Notes: generated from the sequence alone by a model not told the origin. Numbered from the stretch's first letter, positions 46,428 through 58,218 are shown. The stretch: 64,000 nucleotides of DNA from Stromatinia cepivora (GCA_014898415.1 RCTD01000021.1:992001-1056000); one strand, 5' to 3'. Translations and numbers: made by a program.

Positions 46428-48051
46428 ATGGCTTCTCAAGCTGCGATGATCGCGGATACGATCGTTGCTATGAAAAGAGCAGTCAAGAGAAAAGCATATG
46501 GTATATACTGGTTCCTCTAGCGAAACAAGTTGATAGATATATCTAACAATGTTTGGCAGAATCAGATTCCGATGCTTCAATTGATAGACTTACAAATCGA
46601 GGAAATAAATTGCGAAAGAGAGCAAGATACGTTAAACAAGGTCAATTGATCCCGCCAAGTGGTCGACATCCATATAGAGAGGTAAGATTCGTAAATTGAG
46701 GAGATCATAGGGAATTGTCTAATATCTTATTCATTGATAGACAATTGAACATGCCGGCTACATGAGAGATATTATCAGCAGGAAACCCCCGCTTATCGAC
46801 GAAGATGGCGAGGAACTCGATAGTGATGAAGAAGACGAAGAAAAAATCGAAACCGCAAGGGCAGCAGCGGCAGAATTCGATCCATATGCAAACATTAAAC
46901 TGGAAGGTCCGTAACTCGAAAAGAATTTGCTTCGAAAGCCCTCTCACTAACTTTTTCGAATAGAACTCCTAGCACCTCTAACCGCTGCCTCGGACTTACC
47001 AGACCATCCAAGCCTCTCGCAGCCCTTCACATCGAAAGTTCTGACAGAATTAACAAGGAATGCCGGAGAGATGGTTCAAAAGGAAATGGCGTCTTTATGG
47101 AAGATCAAACATCTCCTAACTCGATTTAGTGGTCATGATACTTGGATGCCGTGTGAATCTGTCGAAACTGAATATGATGCCTCGTTCTTTGAGACCGAAA
47201 CGGAACGGCACCGGGCTCAAATAAAGAGAATTGCAAAAGAGCATGCGGACATGATGTCGAGAGCAACTCTAGCCTCTGAATCTGACGACAGCGTGGCTGT
47301 TTCAGGATTAATGATTATGGGTGTCGAAGGTGACGCTGCGTCTGGGGTCGCTGCCCTTCAGGCGTTAAAGGGAAAAGGAAAGGAATTGGATTCTGACAAA
47401 GATATGACATCTACCTCTGCAAATGGAGAGATTGCAGATACATCTGCTGCAAACGGCACGGGCAACAATTCCGAGTTGGCACCTGAGTCAATACCACCGC
47501 CAGATGATGTTGAGATGGGTCAAGACGATTCGCAAGTGGCCGGAGATGCAATGGATATTGAGACAATGGCCGAAGATACCGGGGATAACCCCATTCCTCG
47601 TCGTATGAGGACTCGTGCCCAAGCACAAGCGGTGTTCGACAATGCAACTCGTTCAAGGTCTATAACACCTGATTTGAATGGCGAGCCTTTCGTTCACCCT
47701 TACTTTCTCGCACCGGCGAACTCATTTCCGGACCGAGATCTTTATTTACCTCATGGTGAGGCTGATGAACTGAGAAGATTGTTGGTACACTATATTCAGA
47801 AGCAAGAAGAGATTATCCGAGGTGCTCAAAAAGTATATGATGGATTGTTGAGAGCTGATCGTATGCGCCATTTGGTTTTGAAATGGACGAAAGCCGAAGG
47901 ACATGTCGGTGACAATCGTGATATGTCAGATGGTGAAGATTGGTATGACAAAGACGAATGGGCATTGGATGAGGATCTTAAGAAAGGACAAGATGAAGAA
48001 GAGGAAGATGCTGCGACGACAGCTAAGAAGACTAGAACGAGAAGACAGTGA
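46428..48051 (+). CDS. RXT2: Rpd3L histone deacetylase complex subunit Rxt2
   Basis: The exons are 46428-46500, 46560-46681, 46741-46906 and 46964-48051, giving 482 aa. Rxt2 is a structural subunit of the large Rpd3 (Rpd3L) deacetylase complex in the nucleus. The conserved N-terminal domain spans exons 1-3: ASIDRLTNRGNKLRKRARYV, KQGQLIPPSGRHPYRETIEH and RKPPLIDEDGEELDSDEEDE. The middle has SLWKIKHLLTRFSGHDTWMP, then a low-complexity acidic stretch. The C-terminal part has FVHPYFLAPANSFPDRDLYL and a helical segment ending acidic and basic. The last acidic helix DEEEEDAATTAKKTRTRRQ resembles a nuclear signal. Three short introns lie in the first 550 bp, a pattern common in this genome. Confidence 0.9.
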
Positions 48052-48707
48052 TTTCCATTGTTGGTAACATTATTTTGGTTGAGGTATTTCATGGGAGGCG
48101 TAACGGTATGGAAATTGAATAGGGGATAAGGGATATACCGTACGAAGATACCATGATTCATGATGGGCGCAATTAGGAAAGATTGCATTATGCATTTCTA
48201 TATTGAATGCATCAAATGGAGTGAGTGAGTGGTACAAAAAATTCATAGCGAAGTTTAGGTACGGAGTATATGAATTGAAAGATATTCAACTTTGATTGAT
48301 CGAATTCCAATTCGAATTCAAATTCAAATTCAAATTTGGAAAGGGTCATAATTTGTGCAAATTCTGTGCTTGTTCTATGCTATGCTGTGTGTTGTGCGTT
48401 GTGCGTTGTGCTGCGTTATAAAATTCTCTTGGCCCAGAGCTTTCCTTTCTTTTCGAACTTGTGGGAGCTCGCTTCCAAAAGACGTCATGCGACAAGTACA
48501 GTTAATGATTCGTTGAGACTTTCACGTGAAAGATTTCCCGTACTTTTTTAATCACAACTTGGAACTTTCAATAGATTTTCATATAAGACAATCTGTCCAA
48601 TTCTTTTCATTTACAATTTGATATATACAGAAAGTTCTCAAGCCTCACCACTCACTCCCCATTCAAACTTCTCACATCTCACATTCGTTCCCACGGTTTC
48701 TATAACT
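48052..48707. other. Intergenic: RXT2 3' flank and OPI3 promoter
   Basis: 656 bp between two plus-strand genes. It includes a short aattca-type repeat (about 48303-48338) and a 14-bp palindrome with a CACGTG core. Confidence 0.5.
48519..48532. promoter_or_regulatory. Palindromic E-box ctttcacgtgaaag upstream of OPI3
   Basis: A perfect 14-bp palindrome centred on CACGTG, about 180 bp before the OPI3 start codon. In yeast, phospholipid genes including OPI3 respond to the bHLH pair Ino2/Ino4 through CATGTGAAAT-type sites. This palindrome shares the CANNTGAAA half, which is suggestive only. Confidence 0.45.
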
Positions 48708-49519
48708 ATGTCGAGTTTTCTAGATAATAACAGACGTCTTATCGACTTTGACCAGAAAAGTCTTGCAAGTACGTCAAGAGGATCAATCCCAGCAATAGCT
48801 TCATAACATACTAATTGGCTCTTCTAGTTGCGGCAGCATCCATTGTCTTTAACCCTATTTTCTGGAAGTAAGCTTCCTATTCCCTTCTCCCCTCCAATTA
48901 GTGTCAAGCTAACTTAAGCTCTCAGCGCCGTCGCTCGTCAAGGTAAATTTACAACTATCCCACTTATTGCCCAAAAGCACCTACTGATTTGATTTTCTGA
49001 TATTCAGAATATCACAATAAGATCCTCACGAGACTCTTCAATGGGAATTCTCGTTATGGATGCTATTTCCTCGCTGTACTCATCTTTTCCCTCGGTATCT
49101 TCCGGGATTTTCTCTACGAACGCGCCTTACGCTTTCAACCCACTCATCCTTTACTTTTATCTCCTCTCTCCCAATATGCATCCTACGCACTTCTTATCTG
49201 TGGTAATACACTTGTCCTCAGCTCCATGTGGGCATTGGGTGTCACGGGTACATATTTAGGAGATTATTTTGGGATTTTGATGGATAAGATGGTGACCGGC
49301 TTTCCGTTTAATGTTAGTAGTGCGCCTATGTATTATGGAAGTACGATGAGCTTTTTGGGGACTGCACTTTTGTGGGGAAAGCCGGCTGGGATTCTTTTGA
49401 CGGTGGAAGTACTGGTTGTTTATCTTTTGGCATTGAGGTTTGAGGATCCGTTTACGGCGGGCATCTATGCCAAGAGGGAGAGGGAGAGAAGTGCAAAGAA
49501 GGGAAAGAAGGGATTGTAG
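48708..49519 (+). CDS. OPI3: Phosphatidyl-N-methylethanolamine N-methyltransferase
   Basis: The exons are 48708-48768, 48828-48867, 48926-48942 (17 nt) and 49008-49519, giving 209 aa. The enzyme carries out the last two methylations from phosphatidylethanolamine to phosphatidylcholine in the ER, using S-adenosylmethionine. After the N-terminal helix (IAAASIVFNPIFWNAVARQE) come HNKILTRLFNGNSRYGCYFL, membrane helices around FLAVLIFSLGIFRDFL and YASYALLICGNTLVLSSMWA, then GTYLGDYFGILMDKMVTGFP and NVSSAPMYYGSTMSFLGTAL, both strong family signatures. ALRFEDPFTAGIYAKRERE and a Lys-rich end follow. The 40- and 17-nt exons are both needed to keep the frame from FNPIFWN through ARQEYHN. The length matches yeast Opi3. 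Confidence 0.95.
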
Positions 49520-50048
49520 ATGATATGTGTAGCGGGGTAGGGAAAGAGTTGTATAGGTGTGGGTGGACCTGGTGGAGTGCGGGGGAAGTGCGGATCTGGG
49601 GTAGTGCTATGGGGCAGTGGAGGTAGTATCTTGTGATGGTGATGGCGAGGAGAGATTAATTATTTTCAAAGAAAAAAAGAGCTGAGGAATGAATTCCGGG
49701 CGAGAAGTTCATTTTATGAGTACGGATTGATGATTGGGTGGAGCATATACATTCGGAAAAGATGATACCAAAAAAGAGGTTCAACAATGGGCAGGATTGG
49801 TTCGCATAGATATCAACTACTTTGCATTACAGGTGTTTTATGGCAGGTAAAAAGAAAGACAGAAATAGTGTACGGTCTTAATATCATTATATCAATCTTT
49901 ATGTCTATTGTCTATGTTCTATTTTGATTGTTGACTGCGAGTCCTTAGACCTTTTCAAGTCACATCAATCATCATAGTCCCGAATAAACATCACTAAATC
50001 CCCGAGTCAGCATATCACTCAAACCACACCACAAACTCCAAAAAGCAC
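49520..50048. other. Convergent intergenic: OPI3 and nitrilase 3' flanks
   Basis: 529 bp. The left part is G-rich and the right part C-rich on the plus strand, as in the larger convergent spacers. No gene is seen. Confidence 0.5.
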
Positions 50049-51224
50049 TTACGTCCTAGCCACCAACGGCATCCTCTCCCTCGCCTCCCTCACCCTCTCC
50101 AAATCAATCCTCGCAATCCCCACCTTCCCACCCTCCTGTCCTTCCTCCCCCATATCCAACACAACTCTCCCCTGCGGATCAATCACCATCGAATGACCAT
50201 AACTAATGCGTTTCGAATTATGGGCACCTACTTGCGCGGCGGCTATTACGTAAGATTGTGTTTCGATGGCTCGGGCTCGGAGAAGAATTTCCCAGTGGAG
50301 GGCGCCCGTGGGGACCGTGAAGGCGGAGGGGTAGGTGAGGATTTGGGTGTGGAGGGTGCGGAGGGTGAGGGAGGGGAGGGGGAAACGAAGCTAGAGGGGT
50401 GGGGGGTTAGTTGGGTGTTTCTGGAGAGGGGAGGTGATGTAAATTTTGGGATTGGTTTTGCTGGGATAACAAGTAAGGTATTAAGAACACAACACCTGAA
50501 TGTTCAACCCCATTTCATCAGACGAATTTGAAAAAAACCCCAGACTTGCATCAAATAACAAAATAAAAGAAGAAAATAAACATACATCAAAACAAATCAA
50601 CAATCCCACCATCCCCACAACAGTCTCCACGGGCTCCCCAACCGTAACTCCCGCCTCCACACTATCACTCTCCCTCAACCCCGCCGCCGCATAATCAAAC
50701 AAATGCAACTTATCATACTGACCCACAATCACTCCAAACTCATCAATCCATATACTCCTATTAAGAACCTTTGTACCTTCGATATTCGGCACGTGAATCC
50801 CGACGTTGATAGCGAGAGAGTGCACTTTTGCGGTGCTTTGAAGACCGAGTACGAAGGGGGATTTGGTCATTGGAAGAGCGAGGGAGAGGGATGATGGGGG
50901 AAAACCTGGTGTGGTTATGTAGTCTGTGGCTTCGGGGAGGAAGAGTGCCTAGATTGGAGATGAGATGGGGGTTTGAGAAGGGGTTTAAGATGGGGGATTT
51001 GGGGAAGGGGAAAGAAGGAAGGAGGAAGGAAACAAACTTTTGCTCCTTGTTCCGCGGCTTCTTGGGCGAGTTTTTGACAGGTGAGGAGATTTTGTTCGAT
51101 GTTGGATGTGGAGCATAGTTGACCTATTGCCTGGGAATGGTTAGTATATGTTTAATGCTGGATGGGATTTTTGGAGAAAATGATATCTTACAATGACGGT
51201 TTCTGAGATTGAATTTTGATCCAT
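50049..51224 (-). CDS. Nitrilase-superfamily amidohydrolase (Nit1/Nit2 type)
   Basis: The exons are 51192-51224, 51038-51130, 50586-50948 and 50049-50390, giving 276 aa. The catalytic triad is visible: Glu48 in ALFLPEATDYI, Lys122 in GQYDKLHLFDYA and Cys161 in GLLICFD. The Cys is followed across the last intron by LRFPLPSLTLRTL and by LTYPSAFTVPTGALHWEILL with RARAIETQSYVIAAAQVG. These are the marks of the Nit branch, which in yeast and mammals deaminates damaged metabolites (deaminated glutathione or omega-amides). The exact substrate is inferred. The coding strand of the last exon is locally G-rich, and its complement gives a long spurious open frame on the plus strand (50193-50531). It is divergent from HEM25 across 579 bp. 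Confidence 0.93.
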
Positions 51225-51803
51225 TTTGATGGATTTCTCTAAATGGTAGGGAGACGAAGTGGTAAAAGAGCGGAAAGGTAGTTTGGTCTTAGGGGTGTGG
51301 TTTGATATTGATATTGATATTGGTCGATGCTGCTGACAAATGATGAAGCTTTTGATGGGATGAGAATTGATTTTGGCTAGGAAGTGAAAGTGGGAGTGAG
51401 ATTTTCGATGGAATATCATCATTCACCAGTTTTGATAATTGTCATCTAAATCCATTAGACGGGCATTAATCAATATTCCGTTTCCGAGAATTAAACATAT
51501 ACAAATCTAACATCTTCAGCCTGCCTAGTTCTTTTCATTGCGTGAACTCATCATGCATGGTATTCTTAACCGGCCCAAAATTGATTGTGCACATATGCGG
51601 AATTCCGTCCATGACGTCCATGACCACAAAGGATCCGAACTTTTAACGAAATCCGAATTTCCCAAATAATTTTTGAACAACCCGAAAACCTCCACTCTCA
51701 CAAACTACCTACAACCTTACGTGAGCCCTTTTTTGGATTATAAAATATCCAATTCCCTCTTTAATTAACAAACGAAATGCCATTGTAATTCTAGAAAACC
51801 GAA
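51225..51803. promoter_or_regulatory. Divergent promoter region, nitrilase and HEM25
   Basis: 579 bp. A short gatatt repeat lies near 51303-51322. No strong motif is identified. Confidence 0.45.
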
Positions 51804-52867
51804 ATGTCAAATGGAGGAAATGCTGGAAAGAAATCCTCTTCTTGTATGTAATATACTTACCCCTCTACTACATCGTCCAAGAGAAATTGAAACTAATATG
51901 CCACCCCTCCTCAGATTTCCACTTCACAGCAGGATTAGGATCAGGAATCCTCTCTGCGGTTCTCCTCCAACCTGCCGACCTCCTCAAAACCCGCTTGCAA
52001 CAAAGTAACCATACCTCTCTTTACACCACCATCCGCGAGCTCTCCCAATCTCCAAATAGCATTCGATCTTTCTGGCGCGGAACTGTCCCCTCTGCTCTAC
52101 GCACCGGTTTTGGTTCTGCGATCTATTTCACTAGTTTGAATGCTCTACGGCAAAATGTCGCACGCTCGAATCTTTTGAGGACGATTGGTGTTGTGGATGC
52201 GAAAAATGGTCCGGTGCATTCGAGTTCACTGCCTAAGTTATCAAATCTAGCGAACTTGACGACAGGTGCTGTGGCGAGAGCTGGAGCAGGTTTTATACTC
52301 ATGCCTATGACTATTATTAAAGTGCGATATGAATCGAATCTGTACGCGTATAAATCGATCATGGGCGCTGGAAGAGATATATTCATCACCGAGGGATTCC
52401 GAGGATTTTTCTCCGGATTCGGTGCGACGGCTATTAGGGATGCTCCTTATGCAGGATTATACGTGCTCTTTTACGAACAGTTAAAGAAACGTTTAAGTCA
52501 TATTGTACATTCAGTACCTCAAGCTGAGGAATTAGTCGAGAATCTGGGTGTGAGGAAAAATATGAAGGGGAGTACGAGTGCATCTATCAATTTTGGATCG
52601 GGTGTACTGGCGGCGGGTTTAGCTACTGCGATAACGAATCCGTTTGATGCGATTAAAACGAGGATTCAGTTGCAGCCGAAGAAATATACGAATTTGGTTA
52701 TGGCGGGGAGGAAGATGGTGGGGGAGGAGGGGGTGAAGAGTCTTTTTGATGGGTTGGGTTTGAGGATGGGGAGGAAGGCGGCTAGTTCTGCATTGGCTTG
52801 GACGATTTATGAGGAGCTTATTAGAAGGGCTGAGTTGGCTTGGAAGGGGGAGGAGGTTGTTGTTTGA
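51804..52867 (+). CDS. HEM25: Mitochondrial glycine transporter Hem25 (SLC25A38)
   Basis: The exons are 51804-51843 and 51915-52867, giving 330 aa. Hem25 imports glycine into mitochondria for the first step of haem synthesis. Three mitochondrial-carrier repeats are clear: [13 protein letters not shown] with [32 protein letters not shown] with [20 protein letters not shown], and [13 protein letters not shown] with [20 protein letters not shown]. The [10 protein letters not shown] and RDAPYAGLY sequences are typical of the SLC25A38 branch. The second repeat has M in place of the usual P-x-D acid (PMTIIK), as in other members. Exon 1 encodes only 13 residues ([12 protein letters not shown]) plus one base. 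The carrier fold itself begins [20 protein letters not shown]. Confidence 0.94.
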
Positions 52868-53269
52868 GGGGGGGATGATGATAGGGTATTCGCTACTCAT
52901 TATTGGTTTGGGAGTTTGTATGATTACATTTCTAACATAGATGGAAAAGTTATGATATCCACTTTATTTTCTGCATGTTTTGTTTGAATGTTTATTTTTT
53001 CATGATCGTTGATGCCATTATATTGTGGGTATTCAAGCTCAGTACATTAAAAAAGAGATGAGAGTTCATCATCCAAGAAAGAAGAAAACAAAACACACAA
53101 ACAAAGCATTTCTCATCATCGAGGTCTTGCTCCAAATAATTCATCAATCATCCTTCATCAAAAAGCAAAAACCGCCAACCCGGCGCCTTGCCCACCCGCT
53201 CACTCCATCCTTTCCAATTTCGCCCTTCCCCATTACCATCTCCTCCACCCCTTTCCACCCACCCACAAC
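52868..53269. other. Convergent intergenic: HEM25 and coiled-coil gene 3' flanks
   Basis: 402 bp. It becomes C-rich on the plus strand after about 53150. No gene is seen. Confidence 0.5.
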
Positions 53270-55039
53270 CTACCTCCCAGCCGCCCACCTAACCCAAGGA
53301 CTCGGACTCCTACTCCCACCATGACTATGACTATGTTTATGTTTCCTCTCAATGACCAACTGCAAATCATCACTCTTATGATGATGTTTCTTCTTATGTC
53401 GATCTTCGACTACATATTCTTTGACATATTCGATTGTGTGTTGTTGTTTTTGTGGTGGGGGAGCACGCGTTTCTCGTAGTTGACGTGTGTGCGTCCAGAG
53501 GATGTCTTGTTCTTCTTCGGGGACCCAGCGTTTAATTAGTAGGTATTCGGGGTCCTGGGGTGGCAGGTGTTAGTGGGGTTTTTTCAAGGAAGAATGGGGA
53601 TGGAGGGGGAAAAGTAGGGGAAAGAGGAGGGGGAAGGAGGGAATTACCTCTTTATCAAATTCATAGGAAATTCCATAAACACGCAAAGTTTCAATTGACA
53701 AATGTTTCCTCGACATTCTCGTATAAGTTGGTCTCGGAGCCGCAGGTTGAATCTGATATTGCGGAGGAGCATGTTGCACGGGAGGTGGAGAAGCATGTTG
53801 TACCGGAGGAGGACGAGCCGGCACCTGAGCCACTGGTGGCGGAAGAGCTTTCCCTTCTTTCACAGCTACAATTTGTTGTTCGTTCAAACCGGCCTTATGA
53901 AGATCTTCATGAAGACGTCGTTGATATTCCTTTTCTCTTTCTTCTCTCTCATGTCTTTCCCGAGCTAATCGATCCGCTTCTTGTTTTTTGAATTTCTCGA
54001 TGATTTCTTCTTTTTCTTTGCGTTCTCGAGCGGCCCTTTCGGCTTCTTCTCTCTTGTACTTTTCGATCGTTTCTTCGCGTGCTTTGTTTTCCCGCTCGTG
54101 TCGTTCTTGTTCCATGCGTTTCATTCGTTCGTATGTATCTCTGATTTCTCTCTCAGCTCGTTCTTTCTCCTCTTGAGTACGCTTCTCCTTTTCCATTCGC
54201 TTTTTTTCTTCCTTGAGGGAGAGAAGTTCGAATTCTTCTCTTAACATTCTTTCCTTCTTTTCCATCTCTTTCTCGGCTTTATATCTTTCCAATTCCCCTT
54301 TTGTCATTCTCAATTCCACATCTTCTCTCAATAACCTCTCATTCTTCTCTCTCTCCTTTTCCCTCTCCCGTTCCGACTTATATCGTTCCAACTCCCCCTT
54401 CGTCATCCTCAACTCAATATCCTCCCTCAACAACCTCTCATTCCTCTCCCTCTCAGTCTCCGCCCTATACCTCGCCAACTCCCCCGAATCCCTCACTAAC
54501 CTCTCACTCCTCTCTCGTTCCTTCTCCAACCTAGTCCTCTCCAACTCCGCCCTCGTCCTCTCCAACTCAAAATCTTCACGTGTGAAACTTGGTCGTCCGG
54601 ATGAAGTCCCACTGTGCGAAATACTCACATGACGACTATGACTTCGATGTTTGCGTCTTCCTCCCTCTCCTACACTTAATCTACCTCTCGCGCGACGAGT
54701 TTCATACACGGAAGAATCATCGCTATCGCTATCAAAGTCATTATAAATACGTCGTTGATCTACGATGATAGGCTGTGCGATAGGAGCAGGAGCAGCGGGT
54801 GGTGGAGGAGGAGGAGGAGGAGCAGGAGATCGTTCCCGATGACCTGTTGAACGGGTTCGTCGAATGGAAGATGAGATCTCGGGAGCAAGATAGGTGGTTG
54901 TTCCGTACCGGTAGCCAGGGACGGGATTATATTGCGGTTGTGGTCGTCGGTAGGGGATTGTGGGGGCGGGATCTCGTCCGCGCGTTTCGCGGGATATATG
55001 GATGTCGAGATCTTCGTCGTCGTAGTAATGTCGTGCCAT
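53270..55039 (-). CDS. Proline-rich, Arg/Glu coiled-coil protein, unidentified
   Basis: The exons are 53648-55039 and 53270-53554, giving 558 aa. The first 130 residues are acidic and Pro-rich, with a run of eight or nine Pro and SDSDDSSVYETRRARGR. The middle (about 165-400) is a continuous charged helix built from Glu, Arg and Lys. It contains near-repeats NERLLREDIELRMTKGELER and NERLLREDVELRMTKGELER with a related third copy (MLREEFELL). A Pro/Gln linker then leads to RMSRKHLSIETLRVYGISYE, which crosses the splice into DPEYLLIKRWVPEEEQDILW. That last segment looks like a folded conserved motif, and it is followed by a His/Lys-rich end. I recognise this only as a type of uncharacterised ascomycete protein. 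The plus-strand Phe/Leu frames over it are shadows. Confidence 0.85.
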
Positions 55040-56734
55040 TTTGTTGGATTTGAGATGATAGATGTAAGATGTAAATTTTGTATTTTGTATGGTTTTAGGA
55101 TTGGTTTGGAAGATGGGATGAGATACGGGTTGGTTGGTCAAATAGATCTGACCCGCGATCGAGGGTTGGGTTGGGTTGATTGCGACGTTGAGATAGGATG
55201 AATGCGATGTGATAAGGTTTTTTAAACTTTGCTTATTTCGCTTTGCCTGCTGTGCCTGTCGAATAAAGCTCGTTATTTAAATTTCGTGTGAGATATGTGA
55301 TGTGATGAGATGTGAAGATATATTATCCGTCTGATATAAAATTCAAAACGAACAACCAACAACCAAAACTTCCCTCAAACTCAAACTCGAACACAACAGT
55401 ATAGAAAAGAGTAAAAGAAGAAAAGAATCGAAGGAAATAAAAGAATGAGCAAAGTGATGGATGTATGTCTTGTCAGGCCTTGTCAGCAGGAATGGGCATG
55501 GGCTGATTTAAAGCTATTTTACTAGATCTGTTTTCCATCTACAATGCAGTAAGTATCCATCTAGGTAGATTATCTATGGTCTCTTTCTTGAATCATCTAA
55601 TCCAACACCCCTCATTTCCGAGTTCGCGGCTGCATGACTTGACTGATTTGATTTGATTTATATATATATATATTGCCATTTACCATTCATCTTACTGATC
55701 TATATCTTAGAAAAGTACTACATGCCGGTAATATTTCCCAGACCTACAGTTGGAATATTCCCTCTAATAATGCCCAGAGCTGACAGCATGTATTGTACGT
55801 ACAGCCCTAAGACGTTAGTGGAGTTTCTACCTACTCTAAAGAGAAGCGCTACTGCACTTCTAGGTTATTGTTCCCTGGAAAGATTATGCGGCTAAAGAAT
55901 GAATTTGGGTTGTGTTTCGTATATTGATCCTATGATAGTGAGGGAGGGGTTGGTGGGCATGAATATCTGATGGTGTTTCTTTGGGATGGTATTGAGCTGC
56001 TTGATGTGAGGTGTGGTTAAGATTATTGTAAGCCTATGATTACAATTGGGTACAAAAATTTAAGTCTAATGGGTGGGTTTGAGGCTCTGAACGGGTTCAG
56101 TTATTTCTCCACTATAACACAACCCTTACTCCGTAGTTCTCACCTGCCATGTAATTAGCTATCACTAGGTATCGATACGGCACAGTGCGTATGTCGAAAA
56201 GGAGAGGAATGAATTTGATGATTTGGTGAGCTCTAACCAGTACTATAAAATCGAGTTTTATCCCTTACCTTCTTTTGATAAATTATTGGGTGATAAGTAT
56301 TAATGATGGATTATTTGGGGTTATTTTTGGAGGGTAATTAATTGCAGTGGACCTGTGAAGCAGGTTTAAGATATAGTCTGCGCCTAGGGGAAATTGGTGC
56401 TGAAAAAGACGAGTACTTGCTTCCTTTTTGATATTGATACCAGGTATTTGATAAATACATTACATTCATTTCATTTCATTTCATTTCATTTCAATTCAAT
56501 ACAAGTCTGTTGACTGATATGCCAACAAATAATGAGTACCATAACTGATCTTTGTATCTCTCCACATGACATTAAAAGCTCTTTTGTCTCTGAAGCAGTG
56601 AAGAAGTGACTCCTTCACGATAAACATCCCCACACACCCAGATCCAAGTTAAATCCTCCCGAAGGTGTTACCGATCATTCAACTTTTCATAAATCTACAA
56701 AAAGATACTCCATTCCATACATAATCCATTCAAT
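55040..56734. other. 1.7-kb intergenic region
   Basis: This lies between the start of the coiled-coil gene and the end of prefoldin subunit 1, both on the minus strand. It holds a tttca repeat (56467-56493) and AT dinucleotides (about 55660-55674). No reading frame with family content is found. Confidence 0.5.
56467..56493. repeat. Pentanucleotide repeat tttca
   Basis: Five units of tttca with slight variation at the end. Confidence 0.8.
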
Positions 56735-57337
56735 TTAAGCACGACCACCACTTTGAAGAATCCTCGCAATATTTTCCGTACTTTTCTCATACGTAGTCTC
56801 TAAATATTGTAACTTCTTGCCCAAATTATCAATATCCGATTTCAGCTCTTTGGTCTCGCTTTTTAATCTCTTGTCCACATCGGCTGTAGGGCTGAAAACG
56901 AACCTATCCAATCATTAATGCTTTGTTACATCTATCTTGTGAAGTGATCATGTGGTTTAATGGCAAAGACAGTAAAAATGATGTTGTGGGAAGAAAAGAG
57001 CAAGGGATATGTAGGTTTGAATGGAAGTGTAAGGGATAAATACATTTTACCAACTCCTTCATAGACATTGGTGTTAGGTGGTAACGTGGATACTTCGGTG
57101 GATGTAAGTTCAAGTAAACGGATTTCGCGTTGTTTGAGAGAGATTTGAGATTTGACGACGCTGATTTGTTGTTCGGCTTGAATAGCTTGAGATTGAATTT
57201 CGTTGACAAGCTATTAGATTGTTAGTAAATCTTGCTTTGGTTTTGATATTGGAGGATTTTGGAGGGGAAGGCACTCATATCAAGAGTCTTTGGTGCTTAA
57301 GTTTTACCTTTTGTAAAGCTTCGTTTGAGATAGACAT
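56735..57337 (-). CDS. PFD1: Prefoldin subunit 1
   Basis: The exons are 57308-57337, 57044-57210 and 56735-56903, giving 121 aa. Prefoldin is the hexameric cytosolic co-chaperone that hands nascent actin and tubulin to the CCT chaperonin; subunit 1 is a beta-type subunit. The start MSISNEALQKLVNEIQSQAI matches the family. Two helices flank a beta-hairpin. The first helix has QQISVVKSQISLKQREIRLL, the hairpin centres on PPNTNVYEGVGKMFVFSPTA, and the second helix ends TTYEKSTENIARILQSGG. The second intron uses a GTATTT donor, chosen because it alone gives GVGKMFV in frame. The region just upstream of the ATG is a (GTATAT)n-type repeat, presumably in the 5' UTR. Confidence 0.92.
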
Positions 57338-57340
57338 CTT

Positions 57341-57380
57341 TGTATGTGTATGTGTATATGTATATGTATATGTATATGTA
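57341..57380. repeat. GTATAT/GTGTAT microsatellite next to the PFD1 start codon
   Basis: Alternating tg and ta steps from 4 bp upstream of the ATG outwards. Confidence 0.8.
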
Positions 57381-58170
57381 ACTGGGCGTCAAATAATGTT
57401 GGATTTGAGAATATGATTCTTCACGCTTCCTCACAATATATGCTTCTTGTTGAACACTGTCTGTCTACTTGCTTCAATATGCGTGGGGAACTATTTTCAA
57501 AAATATCATGTGTTGACCGATAAGAAGTTCGATAAGAAAGGCGGTAAGGTTGAAGTTGGTGGCAGAATAGATAGTTTATCCAACTTCAAAAACCCATGAT
57601 GAAAGAGAGTAACATTGGATAAGTTGTGGTTACATCCCTTGATACCTCGGTTGTTGTAATTACCTTGTTAGCTTGTACTTGTTCTAGCGCTTTACTGAAA
57701 TACATGTGAAAATATGAAGCTCAAATCTAATGCAAGAAAAGTTATCTAAATAAAGTAGCTACTCGTACTAGCAAAGAGATACTTGTTACAAAGAGAAACC
57801 AAATTGACAGTTTGGCACTTGACTTTACTTCTTTCTCTCTTACTCACTCATCAGTCAACATAGCCTCATAGTCAAAGAAATACAAATATATTTTGATAAT
57901 TCATTCAAACCTTCTAGATATGAGCTCCCGTAGCTTCCGGTCAGAACGGTTCAAAATATCGCATTAGATCCACCTTTTCTACCCATATCTGGAATGACGT
58001 TGCATTTTTCAAGCATTTCTCACATTCGACAAGGGTCGGCCCTTCACTTCCTGATACAGTAATCAGACCAGTATCAGTAGATTTCTTGACTAGAACAGTA
58101 AAGAACCTGCTAATGCTGCTAATGAAATACGAAGTCGGAAAATTATGTGTATTAGACCAATCTAGATATT

Positions 58171-58218
58171 TTCAATCTTTTCAATCTTTTCAATCTCTTC
58201 AATCTCTTCAATCTTTTG
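58171..58218. repeat. Tandem repeat, unit ttcaatcttt/ttcaatctct, about 5 copies
   Basis: A 10-bp period, about 140 bp upstream of the ceramidase start codon. Confidence 0.85.

Noticed and set aside
50193..50531. A 112-codon Gly/Glu-rich plus-strand frame
   Set aside because: It is antisense to the last nitrilase exon and intron.
53981..54244. Phe/Leu/Ser-rich plus-strand frame resembling a membrane protein
   Set aside because: It is the antisense of the Arg/Glu coiled coil on the minus strand.
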